From Culex pipiens pallens (taxonomy: Eukaryota; Arthropoda; Insecta; Diptera; Culicidae), in the NCBI RefSeq assembly GCF_016801865.2, contig NC_068938.1:130724689-130788688 (forward strand): DNA of 64,000 nucleotides. Reading direction: 5' to 3'. Positions 1 to 10,187 of this stretch are shown here, piece by piece. The position numbers were made by a program, and so were the translations under genes. Under the pieces are notes generated by a model. That model was not told the DNA's origin. It saw only the letters and a list, made by a program, of their open reading frames with translations, and did no database searches. Numbering within the stretch: the stretch's first letter is position 1; each line of letters starts with the position of its first letter.

Positions 1-482
1 TCAAAAAAACAGTTTTAGTAAATGATTTTTGTATTTTTTTTAGAAGAGACATACCATCCTGCATTTTTCGTTAGTCTTTTAGTAACATTTTAGGCTATTT
101 TCTCAAAAAATTTGAACGAAAAAAAATCGTGACATCACCTTTAAATTTAAGTTTTAGACATAAAAATCAAAAAATCTCATAGATGTGGCGTGTATTTTTG
201 TTTCAGTGTATTTTTTTCAAAAGGCCCGTCCAATTTCCTACAAGTTTGTCTTTGACCACTTTTTGATATGACAAAACGGCTTCGAGATACAGTAATTTTT
301 AAATTACAAAATACAAAAATATTTAAATGCCTTACGCCCTTCTCAAATGTTATTTTCGAGTACTATTGGCTCCATATACACAAAAATGGCTTATATAGGC
401 CTAGGATAACATGTCTACAAAGTTTCATTTAAATCGGAGAGGGTCGAGTACAAAAGTACCAGAAAAAAATCCTGATTTGAGC
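1..482 (+). repeat. Truncated copy of the long-terminal-inverted-repeat element also at 59126-60318
   Basis: The window opens inside this repeat. It matches 59425-59839 and then 60237-60306 almost base for base, so the second copy carries an extra insertion that this one lacks. The right end contains the inverted motif gtacaaaagtaccagaaa, which is also found at both ends of the other copy. No convincing coding potential. Confidence 0.75.
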
Positions 483-492
483 AGTAATAGTT

Positions 493-1560
493 TTTGAGTT
501 GAAGCCATCATTTTCAGAAAAAATATTTAAAAAAATCTCTTTCTTGATCAGACCTTCACTTGCTAAAATATGGCCTTGGAAGCAAATAAAGCTATCAAAA
601 AGTGTTTCCAAAGAGTATTTCCCTTCTCTCTGGTGTTTCTAAGTGCTACACATTTGGAACTCAATCTTTAATGGATTTTATCTTGGAACCTATTCATAGG
701 ATTTCTAAGGTTTGAAAGTGAAACTCGTGTGAAATGTTGTCAACCTTTTGAAAAATATATTTTCAATTTTATTACCAAATCATTTGAAATCATCCCATTT
801 AAAACGTTAAGTGTTGATTTTGAAAATCTGAAAATAATGTTTCAAAAGGTGTTTTACATGATGAATGATCACAAGCCACAAGGTAGTAATTTTTGGAATT
901 CACCTTAAAAGTAGGTAGTTAACTGGGCTGCTTTTGAGCCACAGTTTGCGAACGATGACTAGGCTGTAACCCGAATAAAAAGAAGACAAAAGTAAAAAAA
1001 AACAATAACAATTTTATCAGTAACTGTTATGAAATAAATTTGTAACAACCCTTGGCCAATATAACACTTCTTGTTTAATTTAAAACCAATTTGTTGCACA
1101 ATGCTGAGTCATTCAATAATTTGGTCTGTTCTACGTTTGACGTCACTGTGTTTTTAATGAAAAACGAAAGCAAAAATAATCAATTATCGCTAGGTGGATA
1201 TTTTTTTTTTTTTTGTTCGCTGGCTTGGCAATCGAAAGCATTCGAATATTTAGAGTTCTATTTTGGAGTGAATTGATGCGCGCAAAGGTGAAAATCAACA
1301 TGTTTGTGATATATTTATAACGTATTTGCATGATTGAATTTGTACACCTGTGATGCAATATTGTTCAAATTTGGTTTGCAGAAAAGTTAATTGTGTTAGA
1401 CTATTGGAACAACAATTAGTAGAGAAATGTCTCCATCAAGTGCAGATGAAGAGTTCAAAGAACTACAAAGTTAAGACCTCAACCAGCACAAAACGAGCTT
1501 CAAACTAGACCCAGGAGAAAAAGAAGGAGGAATGTAAGCCAGAAGAGGAGAAACGACACC
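493..1560. other. AT-rich intergenic DNA, no gene recognised
   Basis: Only short frames with no family resemblance. I see no clear inverted repeats or tRNA-like motifs here. Confidence 0.5.
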
Positions 1561-2700
1561 GCAATAGTCGGTGGCTCTGGAAGCGCAGTTAAGTCAACGC
1601 AACGTCCAACCACCAATAATACGGTTCTTCTCCTAACAATTTACTCTCTCTCGCGCGCGCGGTCGACTTGACCATTGTCGCGCGCGTGATCGATCCAATA
1701 TTTTTTACATTCTCCACCGTGTGTCGTCCCTCTTCTCTCATTCCATGAGTTGTGTGTGAGTTTTGTTAGCAACATCTCTTGTCTTGTTAGCGGCCACGTC
1801 CATCAAAACATCGTCTCTCAATTTCTCAGTACTACCTTGTGCTGCATGTGATGAAAATGACCAACGCCGTTTAGCGGTTCTTGGGCTAGCCGCTCGTACG
1901 TGGGACCCTTCCCTTCGGCCTCCTTGCCGCCGTCGAAGATTGTTCCAAGAAATTTCGCAAATCTTCTGCCGATGGCTCCCGCGGGTGACCTCATTTTCGC
2001 AATGAGGAACTGACCACACGCGCGTGGCCTGAATACGATATATTTTGTGCGGCGGGGTGGAAGAACTTGGGAACCGAACGCAATCGATGCCGCTTGAATA
2101 CTGACTTAAGTCGGCCTGCTCTAAACAGTCTAGGGACGCAGTACTTGAGCCATGTTTGCTTATTTGAGGCGCTGCCAATACCTAATTGCGGTGGTCTTCC
2201 GTTCCCGGAGGGGTTGGGTATGAGAGGGAGCCTCTTCTGCGGCTGGCTCGCTGACTGGATCGCGGTGTTGTCTCAAGTGCCTTCGCACCGTCGATTCTAG
2301 CACAATCACAATGATTCTTTGAACCTAAATTACTCAAAAAGTGCTTCTTTTTGTTTTATCACTGGATGCAGCATCATCATTACACGTAGCACACAACCAA
2401 CATTCCGCGAACCGAAATCTTCCCGACCTGGAATTCCAGACAATCACAGCACATCCACAAAAACACAACACTCTCAGCTAATCAACCGGCACCACCGGAA
2501 CACCCGCGACCGACGGACACGAACCGGAACACCGGGTCAAACAAACGCGGCGGACTTGGCCTGTTCTACGACGAGTGGAACGGAACGGCACCCACAACAT
2601 CAACACACACGCAAAGTGCACGCACACACAGTTTACACGTCAAAAAGGGTTGCGGATATTTTTTGACAGATTCGTCATGTTTTGCTGCAGTAAAAAAATG
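1561..2700. other. GC-richer unassigned segment
   Basis: Base composition rises sharply compared with both flanks, and overlapping frames occur on both strands (about 146 codons minus at 1738-2178, 80 codons plus at 1763-2005, 115 codons plus at 2319-2666). None of the translations shows domain motifs, and the last is Thr/His/Arg-rich low complexity. It could be a promoter or 5' exon of a gene to one side, or an old repeat. I cannot assign it. Confidence 0.3.
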
Positions 2701-2932
2701 TAAACAAAGAGACTAAACGGTGTAATCGGATGCGGTGTAGTTGGATGGGACCACGCCGGCGGGGCGTGAGGAAAAAAACAAACACGTTAAGACGAAGTTG
2801 ATGATTCTTTTTTTAGTTGCAAATAAAATGAAATAAACAAATAAAAAATCACTATGACTCAATCTAACTTGTTTTCAGTTGATTTGACTTAAATTTTCAT
2901 TAAAATTTTGAAAAAAAAATATTGGTTTAGCC

Positions 2933-3649
2933 CTGGGTGCTGAAAAGACAGAATGCGTAACGTGATTTTCGAAAGCTCCCCACTGCTCCCCACTAATACA
3001 ACTGCACTACAGCTGTAAACATAAACAAAGTAGAAGGCCATGTTCAAGCTCAAGCGTGACATATTTTTTGCTGCTGAAGTGAATTATTATAAAACATTTT
3101 GGATCTGTTGATGTTGATGTTTTCGATGAAAAATTAAGTGCTTCGCACTTTTTTCTTCGTAGACTAAACGATGGGCGGCCAAAAGAGGCCTTTTTTTGTT
3201 TTCCACGTGATGAAAAATTGTGTCAAAAGTGGGTGGAATTTCGTGAATCAGAAGAGCAACCGAATGGAAGTTCCGAGATTATGTATCTTTGATGTGTAGT
3301 GATAATATCGGAGTAAGATTATCCAATATTATTTGGAAAGTACTATTCATAGTTATTGATAATTCGTCGCTAACATTTAAAAGAGCGTCGTAAAATAGGT
3401 TTTGCGTGGGACAAAGCGATTATAAAATTTTAGCGACGAATTATGCCAATCTCAATTTCAACCCTCTTATTAAGATGTTTTGACTTCGAATACCTCAATA
3501 GCCATCGATTTTTTTTATTCCTGACTAAATAAATTATAGATCGATCACAATACTTGCCACTTCTTGGTATAATTATGCGAACAGTAAATTGGTTCCGCTT
3601 TGACAGTTCTAAATTGAGGCCGCTTTGCGGACAACTATTCTGCACCCAG
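2933..3649 (+). mobile_element. Decayed P-like DNA transposon relic with 8-bp target duplication
   Basis: The 717-bp segment is flanked by the direct repeat gtttagcc (2925-2932 and 3650-3657). Its ends are inverted: it begins ctgggtgctgaaaag and its reverse complement begins ctgggtgcagaatag, 13 of 15 matching. Inside is a reading frame resembling part of a THAP zinc-binding domain. An 8-bp duplication plus a THAP domain is the established combination of P-superfamily transposons; hAT elements also make 8-bp duplications but lack THAP. No transposase catalytic region remains. The superfamily call is inference. Confidence 0.6.
3083..3292 (+). pseudogene. THAP-domain-like fragment inside the P-like relic
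   Basis: This frame is open for 69 codons between two stops and has no obvious ATG start. It contains AFFCFPRDEKLCQKWVEF, which fits the THAP core pattern of an aromatic, then FP, a charged pair, then Lys/Gln-Lys-Trp. After the first stop a shifted frame gives SLMCSDN, where a THAP domain would carry its Cys-Ser-x-His motif, so a frameshift probably separates the halves. The N-terminal Cys-x2-4-Cys pair is not visible. THAP domains bind DNA through one C2CH zinc site; this copy cannot encode a complete one. Confidence 0.45.
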
Positions 3650-3657
3650 GTTTAGCC

Positions 3658-4425
3658 CCTTGATTTCTCGGACCAATTTTGCAAGCGACATAAACATTTA
3701 AAAATTCAGTGACAACTTTTCAAAAGGGCGAAACCCTCAGAAGTAAATAAACAAACTGAGTTTTCGTCAGAATCATGTGAAACGAACAAAACTGATTCTG
3801 AAACACCCACCAATATCTCAAAATTCCTAAAATACGTAGTAGTACAAGCAAAAACCAAAAGGGCTAATCAACAGAATCAATCAAAACAAACAAAATTGAG
3901 TTTCCGCCATTGTTTTTTCACCCAATCACGAGGGACGAATGCGAGAATGTAGTTTTTTTTCTGCAAGTTCCGAAGTATATTAAGAAACACTAAATTTTCG
4001 TTACAATTTAGTGAATTTTAACCTGACAATCCTCAAAATGGATCAAAATGTATGTTTCATCATGATGTCTCTGGCCACAAACACAGATTTGTATGATCCT
4101 AAATACATAACTTTCAATTATTGTAGTATCGGATCTGGTCTGGTTTCACAATCTAGACATGAAGGTCCATAATTTACCGGTTCTTGGGACATCCGGGGAT
4201 TCTGGATCGAGCAGTTGCAGGACAAAAAGTTAGTGTAGGGAGTTTTAGGAGGAATGCCGTACAAAATCATCGCCTCCGTAATTATTGAAGCTATGCAAAG
4301 ATTCATAAGGCAGGATGGTGTCGCGGGGTGGCCTAGTCGTCAGCTGTCATGTCTCCCACTTCCGGCGGGGACACCCCAAGAAACGTCACTTCAATATAGA
4401 CCACATCCTCAAACCAACTTGCTAC
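3658..4425. other. Intergenic DNA without a recognised gene
   Basis: Mostly AT-rich, with a short GC-richer stretch near 4315-4385. Small frames of about 60 codons show no family features. It runs up to the first of four 323-bp transposons. Confidence 0.4.
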
Positions 4426-4427
4426 TT

Positions 4428-4750
4428 CCCACTCGGAAAATAATCTGGTAAATTTGAGTGTCTGGCGCTGGCGGACGTTTGTCGTGCAGTTCAGACACAC
4501 TTGGCACACTTATCCTAGACAAGTTTTGCGTAACGCCAGATGAATCTGGCGAAAATCGGGCGAAAGTTCTGCCAGCTGTCTGGCACAAAAATCAACCGGT
4601 TCAATCGGTTTAACCGTGCACGACCGGTTTGTGTCATATTCGCCAGAAATCATGGCAGAAATCTGGGGTAAATCTGGGGGAAATTCTGCCAGATGGCTGG
4701 CGCAAGCCCCCAGACGAACGCCAGAATTGTGTCCGCCATTTCCGACCGGG
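4428..4750 (+). mobile_element. 323-bp CCC..GGG MITE, copy 1
   Basis: Starts cccactcggaaa and ends ttccgaccggg; the two ends are imperfect inverted repeats of about 12 bp. It is flanked by a 2-bp duplication, TT. Internally it is rich in short repeats of the words tctggc and ccagat. Copies 1 and 2 face each other 15 bp apart and form a near-perfect palindrome, so long frames on both strands here are shadows of the symmetry. Confidence 0.8.
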
Positions 4751-4765
4751 TTACTGTGTATCATA

Positions 4766-5088
4766 CCCGGTCGGAAATGGCGGGCACAATTCTGGCGTTC
4801 GTCTGGGGGCTTGCGCCAGCCATCTGGCAGAATTTCCCCCAGATTTACCCCAGATTTCTGCCATGATTTCTGGCGAATATGACACAAACCGGTCGTGCAC
4901 GGTACAACCGATTGAACCGGTTGATTTTTGTGCCAGACAGCTGGCAGAACTTTCGCCCGATTTTCACCAGATTCATCTGGCGTTACGCAAAACTTGTCTA
5001 GGATAAGTGTGCCAAGTGTGTCTGAACTGCTCGACAAACGTCCGCCAGCGCCAGACACTCAAATTTACCAGATTATTTTCCGAGTGGG
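4766..5088 (-). mobile_element. 323-bp CCC..GGG MITE, copy 2 (inverted)
   Basis: Reverse complement of copy 1 with the same 323-bp length and almost identical sequence. Flanked by a TA duplication (4764-4765 and 5089-5090). The 15-bp spacer to copy 1 is ordinary target DNA in this reading. Confidence 0.8.
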
Positions 5089-5385
5089 TAGCCGTAATCC
5101 TTGCTCAACGATTCTTGGGCTGAATCGGTCTCCTTCTGAAGGCTTTCTAGACCCATTTTTTGTCACTGATGTCGCAAATATCACTGTATTATCACTGACT
5201 GTAACGTTTCACAATGATAAAATAGTTGTTTAACAACTTTTTTCCTTAAAACCCCGAAATATGAAAAAAAAAAACACAAAAGGGCGAATCGGTTGTTTAC
5301 TTCTGCTTTTTGGCGTAACCTGACGGGCGTTAATCGGATCGGAAGGAAAGGGGTCAAGAAACAGCTTTGCGAACAACAGAACAAA

Positions 5386-5708
5386 CCCACTCGGAAAATA
5401 ATCTGGTAAATTTGAGTGTCTGGCGCTGGCGGACGTTTGTCGAGCAGTTCAGACACACTTGGCACACTTATCCTAGACAAGTTTTGCGTAACGCCAGATG
5501 AATCTGGTGAAAATCGGGCGAAAGTTCTGCCAGCTGTCTGGCACAAAAATCAACCGGTTCAATCGGTTGTACCGTGCACGACCGGTTTGTGTCATATTCG
5601 CCAGAAATCATGGCAGAAATCTGGGGTAAATCTGGGGGAAATTCTGCCAGATGGCTGGCGCAAGCCCCCAGACGAACGCCAGAATTGTGCCCGCCATTTC
5701 CGACCGGG
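5386..5708 (+). mobile_element. 323-bp CCC..GGG MITE, copy 3
   Basis: Same length, ends and orientation as copy 1. Flanked by AA (5384-5385 and 5709-5710). Inserted into the GATCGGAAGG element. Confidence 0.8.
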
Positions 5709-5801
5709 AATGAGAGGGAGCGATTTCTTAGGGCTTTTCTTCACCCCCTCTGACTTGCTTGCGTTGCCGCTGTTGCCCATTTGATTTTTTCTTGACCGAT
5801 T

Positions 5802-6124
5802 CCCGGTCGGAAATTGCGGACGCATTTCTTGCGTTCGTCTGGGGGCTTGCGGCAGCCATCTGGCAGAATTTCCCCCAGATTTGTCCCAGATTTCTGCCAT
5901 GATTTCTGGCGAATATGACACAAACCGGTCGTGCACGGTTCAACCGATTGAACCGGTTGATTTTGTTGCCAGACGGCTGGCTGAAATTTCGCCCGATTTT
6001 CGCCAGATTCGTCTGGCGTTACGCAAAACTTGGCAAGAATAAGTGTGCCAAGTGTGTCTGAACTGCACGACAAACGTCCGCCTGCGCCAGACCCTCAAAT
6101 TTACCAGATTATTTTCCGAGTGGG
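5802..6124 (-). mobile_element. 323-bp CCC..GGG MITE, copy 4 (inverted)
   Basis: Inverted relative to copy 3 and 93 bp from it. Flanked by TT (5800-5801 and 6125-6126). Slightly more diverged than copies 1-3. Confidence 0.8.
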
Positions 6125-6454
6125 TTCCTTCCGAAGTGCGTATCTTTACCGTTGTTTTGGTTGGGTGGGGCGAAAATGTAGGCACGCTCTTCAAAAAGGC
6201 GTGATTTCTTTTTCTCATTTTTTAATAGCAGATACACCTTAATTAATTTCAAATTGCTCTCTATGATGAAATTACTGCTATTTTCTATTACGTTTTGACA
6301 AAATTGATGGTTTTCATGCTTTTTTGTGGAAATAGGAATTGATCTCGGAATTGATCGAAATTGCAAAATTTTGAATGTTGATTTTCCCGAAACGGCAGGA
6401 TTGTAGGTTTCGCTCTTTTGAAATGTTGTTACTGAAATATTTGCAACGGCCTAA

Positions 6455-6892
6455 CTGCCGTTCTACGCATAACTGTCCCATGTTCAAAAAAGTGCAACTG
6501 AGAAAAACGCGATTGAAATTTTTCGACCGATTTCTGTGTTTCTACACATAATTGTCTCGTGGGTTTCTATTCGCCCTATGTGTCCCTAATCGCCCCAGTT
6601 ATCAGTTTATCACCTTTATTTGTGATTATCTTGCTATACAACATGTAAACAAGACATAACTCTTAGTAAAACTAATGATTCCGTGTAAGAAAATACTTGG
6701 TGGGACAATTATGCGTAGAAGTATAACGATGGGACAAACAGACTTGGTGTTGTTTTTAATGAGTTTCCGAACAAAGTACCAGATTTTATGTGTTTTTCTC
6801 AAAGTACACATCAAACTAAACTTAAAAATGTCATAAAGACTTAGTCAAAATCGTCCAAAACTGACATGGGACAATTATGCGTAGAACGGCAG
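6455..6892. mobile_element. 438-bp MITE with 26-bp terminal inverted repeats and CTAA duplication
   Basis: Left end ctgccgttctacgcataact; the right end is its complement with one or two mismatches. The direct repeat CTAA flanks it (6451-6454 and 6893-6896). An extra internal copy of the end motif lies at about 6701-6720. No coding capacity, so it is non-autonomous. Confidence 0.75.
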
Positions 6893-7029
6893 CTAAACTC
6901 TCTGAAATTTTAAAATTCAGAAATCTTAACATTTTCCAATTTTAATTTTAAAAATAATAAAAAAAAATATAATGAAATACAGACAAAGCACACAAAATAA
7001 AAATCGAAAATCAAAAATAAAAAAAATCA

Positions 7030-7078
7030 ATGTGTGTGTGTGTGTGTTGGTGTGTTGGTTTTTTTTTTTTTTTTTTTT
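7030..7078. repeat. TG microsatellite followed by poly-T
   Basis: Runs of tg and then about 19 T. Slippage-prone, no gene. Confidence 0.8.
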
Positions 7079-7232
7079 TACGGGGTCGGAATCTGCTACC
7101 AGACACCTGAGAATACATTTCTCCTCAGGTAGTGTGGGGTTGGGAAAACAAAAAAAAAGAGTTTTCCCGACCCACTAAACCAGTCCTTGAACGCCGTGCC
7201 CTTGTCCCCCCGGGACCACCTTTCGGTATAAT

Positions 7233-7234
<2 letters not shown>

Positions 7235-7298
<64 letters not shown>
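7235..7298. repeat. (GT)n microsatellite
   Basis: About 32 uninterrupted GT units. The frame reading VCVCVC through it is an artefact of the repeat. Confidence 0.95.
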
Positions 7299-7299
<1 letters not shown>

Positions 7300-7650
7300 T
7301 CCAATCCAATACCCGCTAACCGGTAGCGAAATTATGGGAAAGTATAGTTTGTATCAGACTTTGTATATGCCGAATGCTGATACAGCTTATCTCAGTCCCG
7401 GGTGGTGGTGATAGCCCTCCCGCTGCTTCCAACGACCCGTTTCAGAATGACAGAGCTCCTTGCGGTCCAATTCCGAGGTCACTGGGCATTGTTCGGCCCC
7501 GCCTAAACATAGAAGCAAGCATCTGAAGGAAACTCGATCTATATTTAGACTTCCGATCCCCTCAGGCAAATCAGAGATCAGCGCGTATTTAATATGAGAA
7601 GATAACATGTTTCAACACTACGGATCAATTCACTGCTACAGTGTAAACCT

Positions 7651-7714
7651 GCTGATGGCTGACTGCTTAGCGTCCCAGACCACCAATCCAAAGGTGTGAG
7701 TTCGAATCCCACCT
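7651..7714 (+). repeat. tRNA-like sequence, probably head of a tRNA-derived SINE
   Basis: Contains gttcgaatccc, the RNA polymerase III B-box found in tRNA T-arms, about 40 bp after an A-box-like tggctgactgcttagc. The T-stem pairs with one mismatch, but no proper acceptor stem is formed. A SINE head or tRNA pseudogene fits better than a working tRNA. Confidence 0.4.
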
Positions 7715-7772
7715 GATTCATTTTCGTTTTTGTTCATATTCAAAATTCAAATTCCTGATTCCAAATTTCAAA

Positions 7773-7845
7773 GGAACCGACCGGGATTTGATCCCTGAAC
7801 CTTCTGCTTGTGAGGCAGAAGCCGTAACCATTAAGCCACGGAGCC
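7773..7845 (-). repeat. tRNA-Val(CAC)-like pseudogene or SINE head
   Basis: On the minus strand an anticodon arm TCTGC-CTCACAA-GCAGA would present CAC (valine), and ggatcaaatccc serves as T-arm/B-box. The seven-base acceptor stem has two mismatches in the middle, which argues against a functional gene. It lies 60 bp from another tRNA-like sequence in AT-rich DNA, again suggesting SINEs. Confidence 0.4.
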
Positions 7846-7849
7846 GATC

Positions 7850-8650
7850 AAAAATAAAAAAAAATCAATAATCTGAAATTAAAAATCACAAGATACTAAA
7901 ATTTAAAAATTGTTTATTCTAAATATTCTAAAAATCTGAATTTTAAAAAATCAAAAACTCAGAACTTAAAAAAATTCCAAATTCAAAAGTTTAAAATAGT
8001 CGTGAGCATCAAAATTTAAATATTTATCAATGTTGCATTTGATTTTTTATAATTATAATGTCAAATGAAAAAATAGATTTTTTTTATAAATTGAAAAATC
8101 AAGGAATATGTTTTTGACCTAATGACTTTAACAATGTCTGATTTTCTGGCGGCATTTGAGAATTAAATTTTATCAAAAAATTTAGAATTAAATAATTTAA
8201 GTACTTAAGAATTAAAGTGTTTCAGAATTTGAATTTTTCAACAGATTGAAAAATCAGTTTTTTCTGGATCCAAACGATCGAGCGGGATGAGCTGCTTGTT
8301 TATATTCATGTGCATGGCAGGGACAATATATATTGTTTATAGCTGAAATAAAACAAAGCATATCCTAAAGGGTGCTTCTGGATTTTGATGTGCTTTATTT
8401 ATGCTAAGATACATTTACCTCGTGAAAAAAATTGTAAGATTTAATGCTATGACGAGATTAAACAGTTTTAAACAATCTGTTTCACAATGATCGAGTTTGA
8501 AAGATTAGTGCGTTGTAAAAACTATGTGAATCAAATTCTTTTATGATATTTTTCTAGGCTAAATCTTCTCCAAATATTGGCTTCTAGCTACAAACTTATT
8601 TCAAAGACATTATTTACACTAGCTGTAACAATAATCATTTTGAAAACAAC
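7850..8650. other. AT-rich spacer, 3' side of the ASCIZ-like gene
   Basis: No gene seen. A TTTATT at about 8394 would read AATAAA on the minus strand and could be the polyadenylation signal of the gene that ends at 8726. Confidence 0.4.
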
Positions 8651-8725
8651 ATCCCGACTAGACTTCACCCTCCCACTCAGCAGCGGCTAGAAATCGATCC
8701 GGAAATCCGCCGCGTCGGTACAATA

Positions 8726-9780
8726 TCATGTTTGCGTGTGCGTCGAGCTGCACTCCAGCGGCCCTCCGTCCCAGTTGGTCTGCGTTTCGATCGTGGCCAG
8801 GCCCAGATCCGAAATGATATCGTCGCACGTTTGCGTGTACATGTGCGAGTACAGCATCGGATCGGTCCGATCCTCGTTCGGGAACATGCTGTCGTAGATG
8901 AGATCGGTCTGGGTTTCCGTACAAACCACCAGCGGCGTGGGGAAGGTCGTTCCGGTGTCTTCGAGTTCGAGGTCCAGCAATTGCTGCAGGTTTGTTTGGC
9001 AACCGTTGTCCACCGTTGAAGCGTTCAGGGTTTTGATGGTTTGGGTTGCGGTTTCGTTCCGGTTGGCCACTTCCGGTGCGTTGTACTCCGTTTGAGTGGT
9101 TTGGGATGTTCTGGTATAGTTGGTTGGGAGATTCGTTTGAATTTGGATCGTGACGTGGGTTTCCATCTTTGGTGCTTTGCGATTTTTGTCCAAACTCTTT
9201 TCGGCCTTTCTCTTGTTTGATTTCTTTGCCAGCAGTGCCTCATAGCCGTGGTTCTTCCGTTTTGCGTGGGTCAGCAGGGCTTCCCTGGTTCCGTACGATA
9301 AGTTACAAACTTCACAGCAGAATGATTGTCCACAGTTGGCTTCGTGAGCTCGAAGCAAGGCTTCAGTTGCAAACGCCTTCTGCCCGTTACATGAGCTGCA
9401 TACAAAGTTCTAAAAACAAGAATTATTTGTTATTATTAATTATACAAAATCTTTGAAATTATTCAAAAAATCCAAACCTTCTCCGAATGCACCTTCAAAA
9501 AGTGCTGCTTCAAGCTGCGAAACGTCCCGAAGAACTTCTCCCCACTAGCCCTTTCATGGTAGCAGCACGAAAACTCCGGACAGTGATAGACGACGGTGTC
9601 CTTCCGGGGAGGCTCCTCGACGGACGACGGAGCCTTCAACCCGTGGCGCCTCGCCTGGTGCAGCTGCAGATGGGACCCGTTGTGGAACTGCTCGCTGCAG
9701 TCGCCGACGCCGCACAGGTACAGCTTACGGGCGAGAATTTGCTCCGGCGGAAGCGTGATCCGGTACACCTGGGTGGCCAT
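8726..9780 (-). CDS. ASCIZ: ASCIZ/ATMIN-like zinc-finger protein with TQT motifs
   Basis: Two exons, 9780-9478 and 9409-8726, joined in phase 0 by a 68-bp GT-AG intron; 328 residues. N-terminal Cys/His-rich zinc fingers include CGVGDCSEQF..H..H near residues 24-45 and CHH-type fingers around the splice junction. A basic linker with KKSNKRKAEK follows. The C-terminal half carries at least six x-TQT-x or CQT motifs (TTQTE, TATQT, GCQTN, TETQT, YTQTC, ETQTN, HTQT). In ASCIZ proteins these bind the dynein light chain LC8, whose gene the factor activates; that role is family knowledge. The start ATG at 9780 opens with MATQVYRITLPPEQIL. The stop falls directly after the last TQT, which is odd (see findings). 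Divergently arranged with the F-box gene at 10188. Confidence 0.85.
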
Positions 9781-10187
9781 GGCCGAGGAGGCAGTCGAAA
9801 GTTGGGATTTTTACGTTCGCTGTCGTCGGAGTTGAATCCGATTGCGAAAAATCGAAAGAGTACGATGTGTTGTGACGTTTTGTTTGTTTGTTTTGTTACT
9901 GGTACACGTTAAGCTGAAACTGTTTCAAACCAAGTTAGTTATTAACCAATTTTGGAATTAACACAAACCTGATTGATTGAAATTAACGTGGCCCAAAACG
10001 GATAAGAGATGACAAACGTGTACTGCATCCTCTTTGCAAACTTCTTTTGTTTTTGTTGAATCGTTTCGGTTGTTCGATTTAATTAGAACTTTTAAAGAAA
10101 CTTTGGATTTATTTCGGTATAAATGTGTTATTAAAACTGTATGATGTTCTTAACCTTGGATTAATTCACTATCCACAACAGCAAACG
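9781..10187. promoter_or_regulatory. Shared divergent promoter region, ASCIZ-like and F-box gene
   Basis: About 400 bp separates two start codons pointing away from each other. Both 5' leaders and promoters must lie here, or extend by upstream exons. I see no clear TATA box. Confidence 0.5.

Larger units (their letters stand above)
5337..6144 (-). mobile_element. GATCGGAAGG MITE interrupted by two 323-bp MITEs
   Basis: The three pieces 5337-5385, 5709-5801 and 6125-6144 join into a copy of a roughly 170-bp element seen whole at 42091-42275. Its ends carry the inverted motif cggaaggaaaggggtcaag and cttgaccgattccttccg. Two 323-bp elements split it, each leaving a 2-bp duplication, so the insertion order is certain: this element was there first. 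Confidence 0.75.

Noticed and set aside
4510..5058. A 182-codon minus frame and a similar plus frame rich in Pro, Arg and Ser
   Set aside because: They read through the palindrome made by two inverted 323-bp MITEs; each half repeats the other, and the same frame reappears in copies 3 and 4.
7132..7326. Frame with a VCVCVC repeat
   Set aside because: It is a translation of the (GT)n microsatellite.
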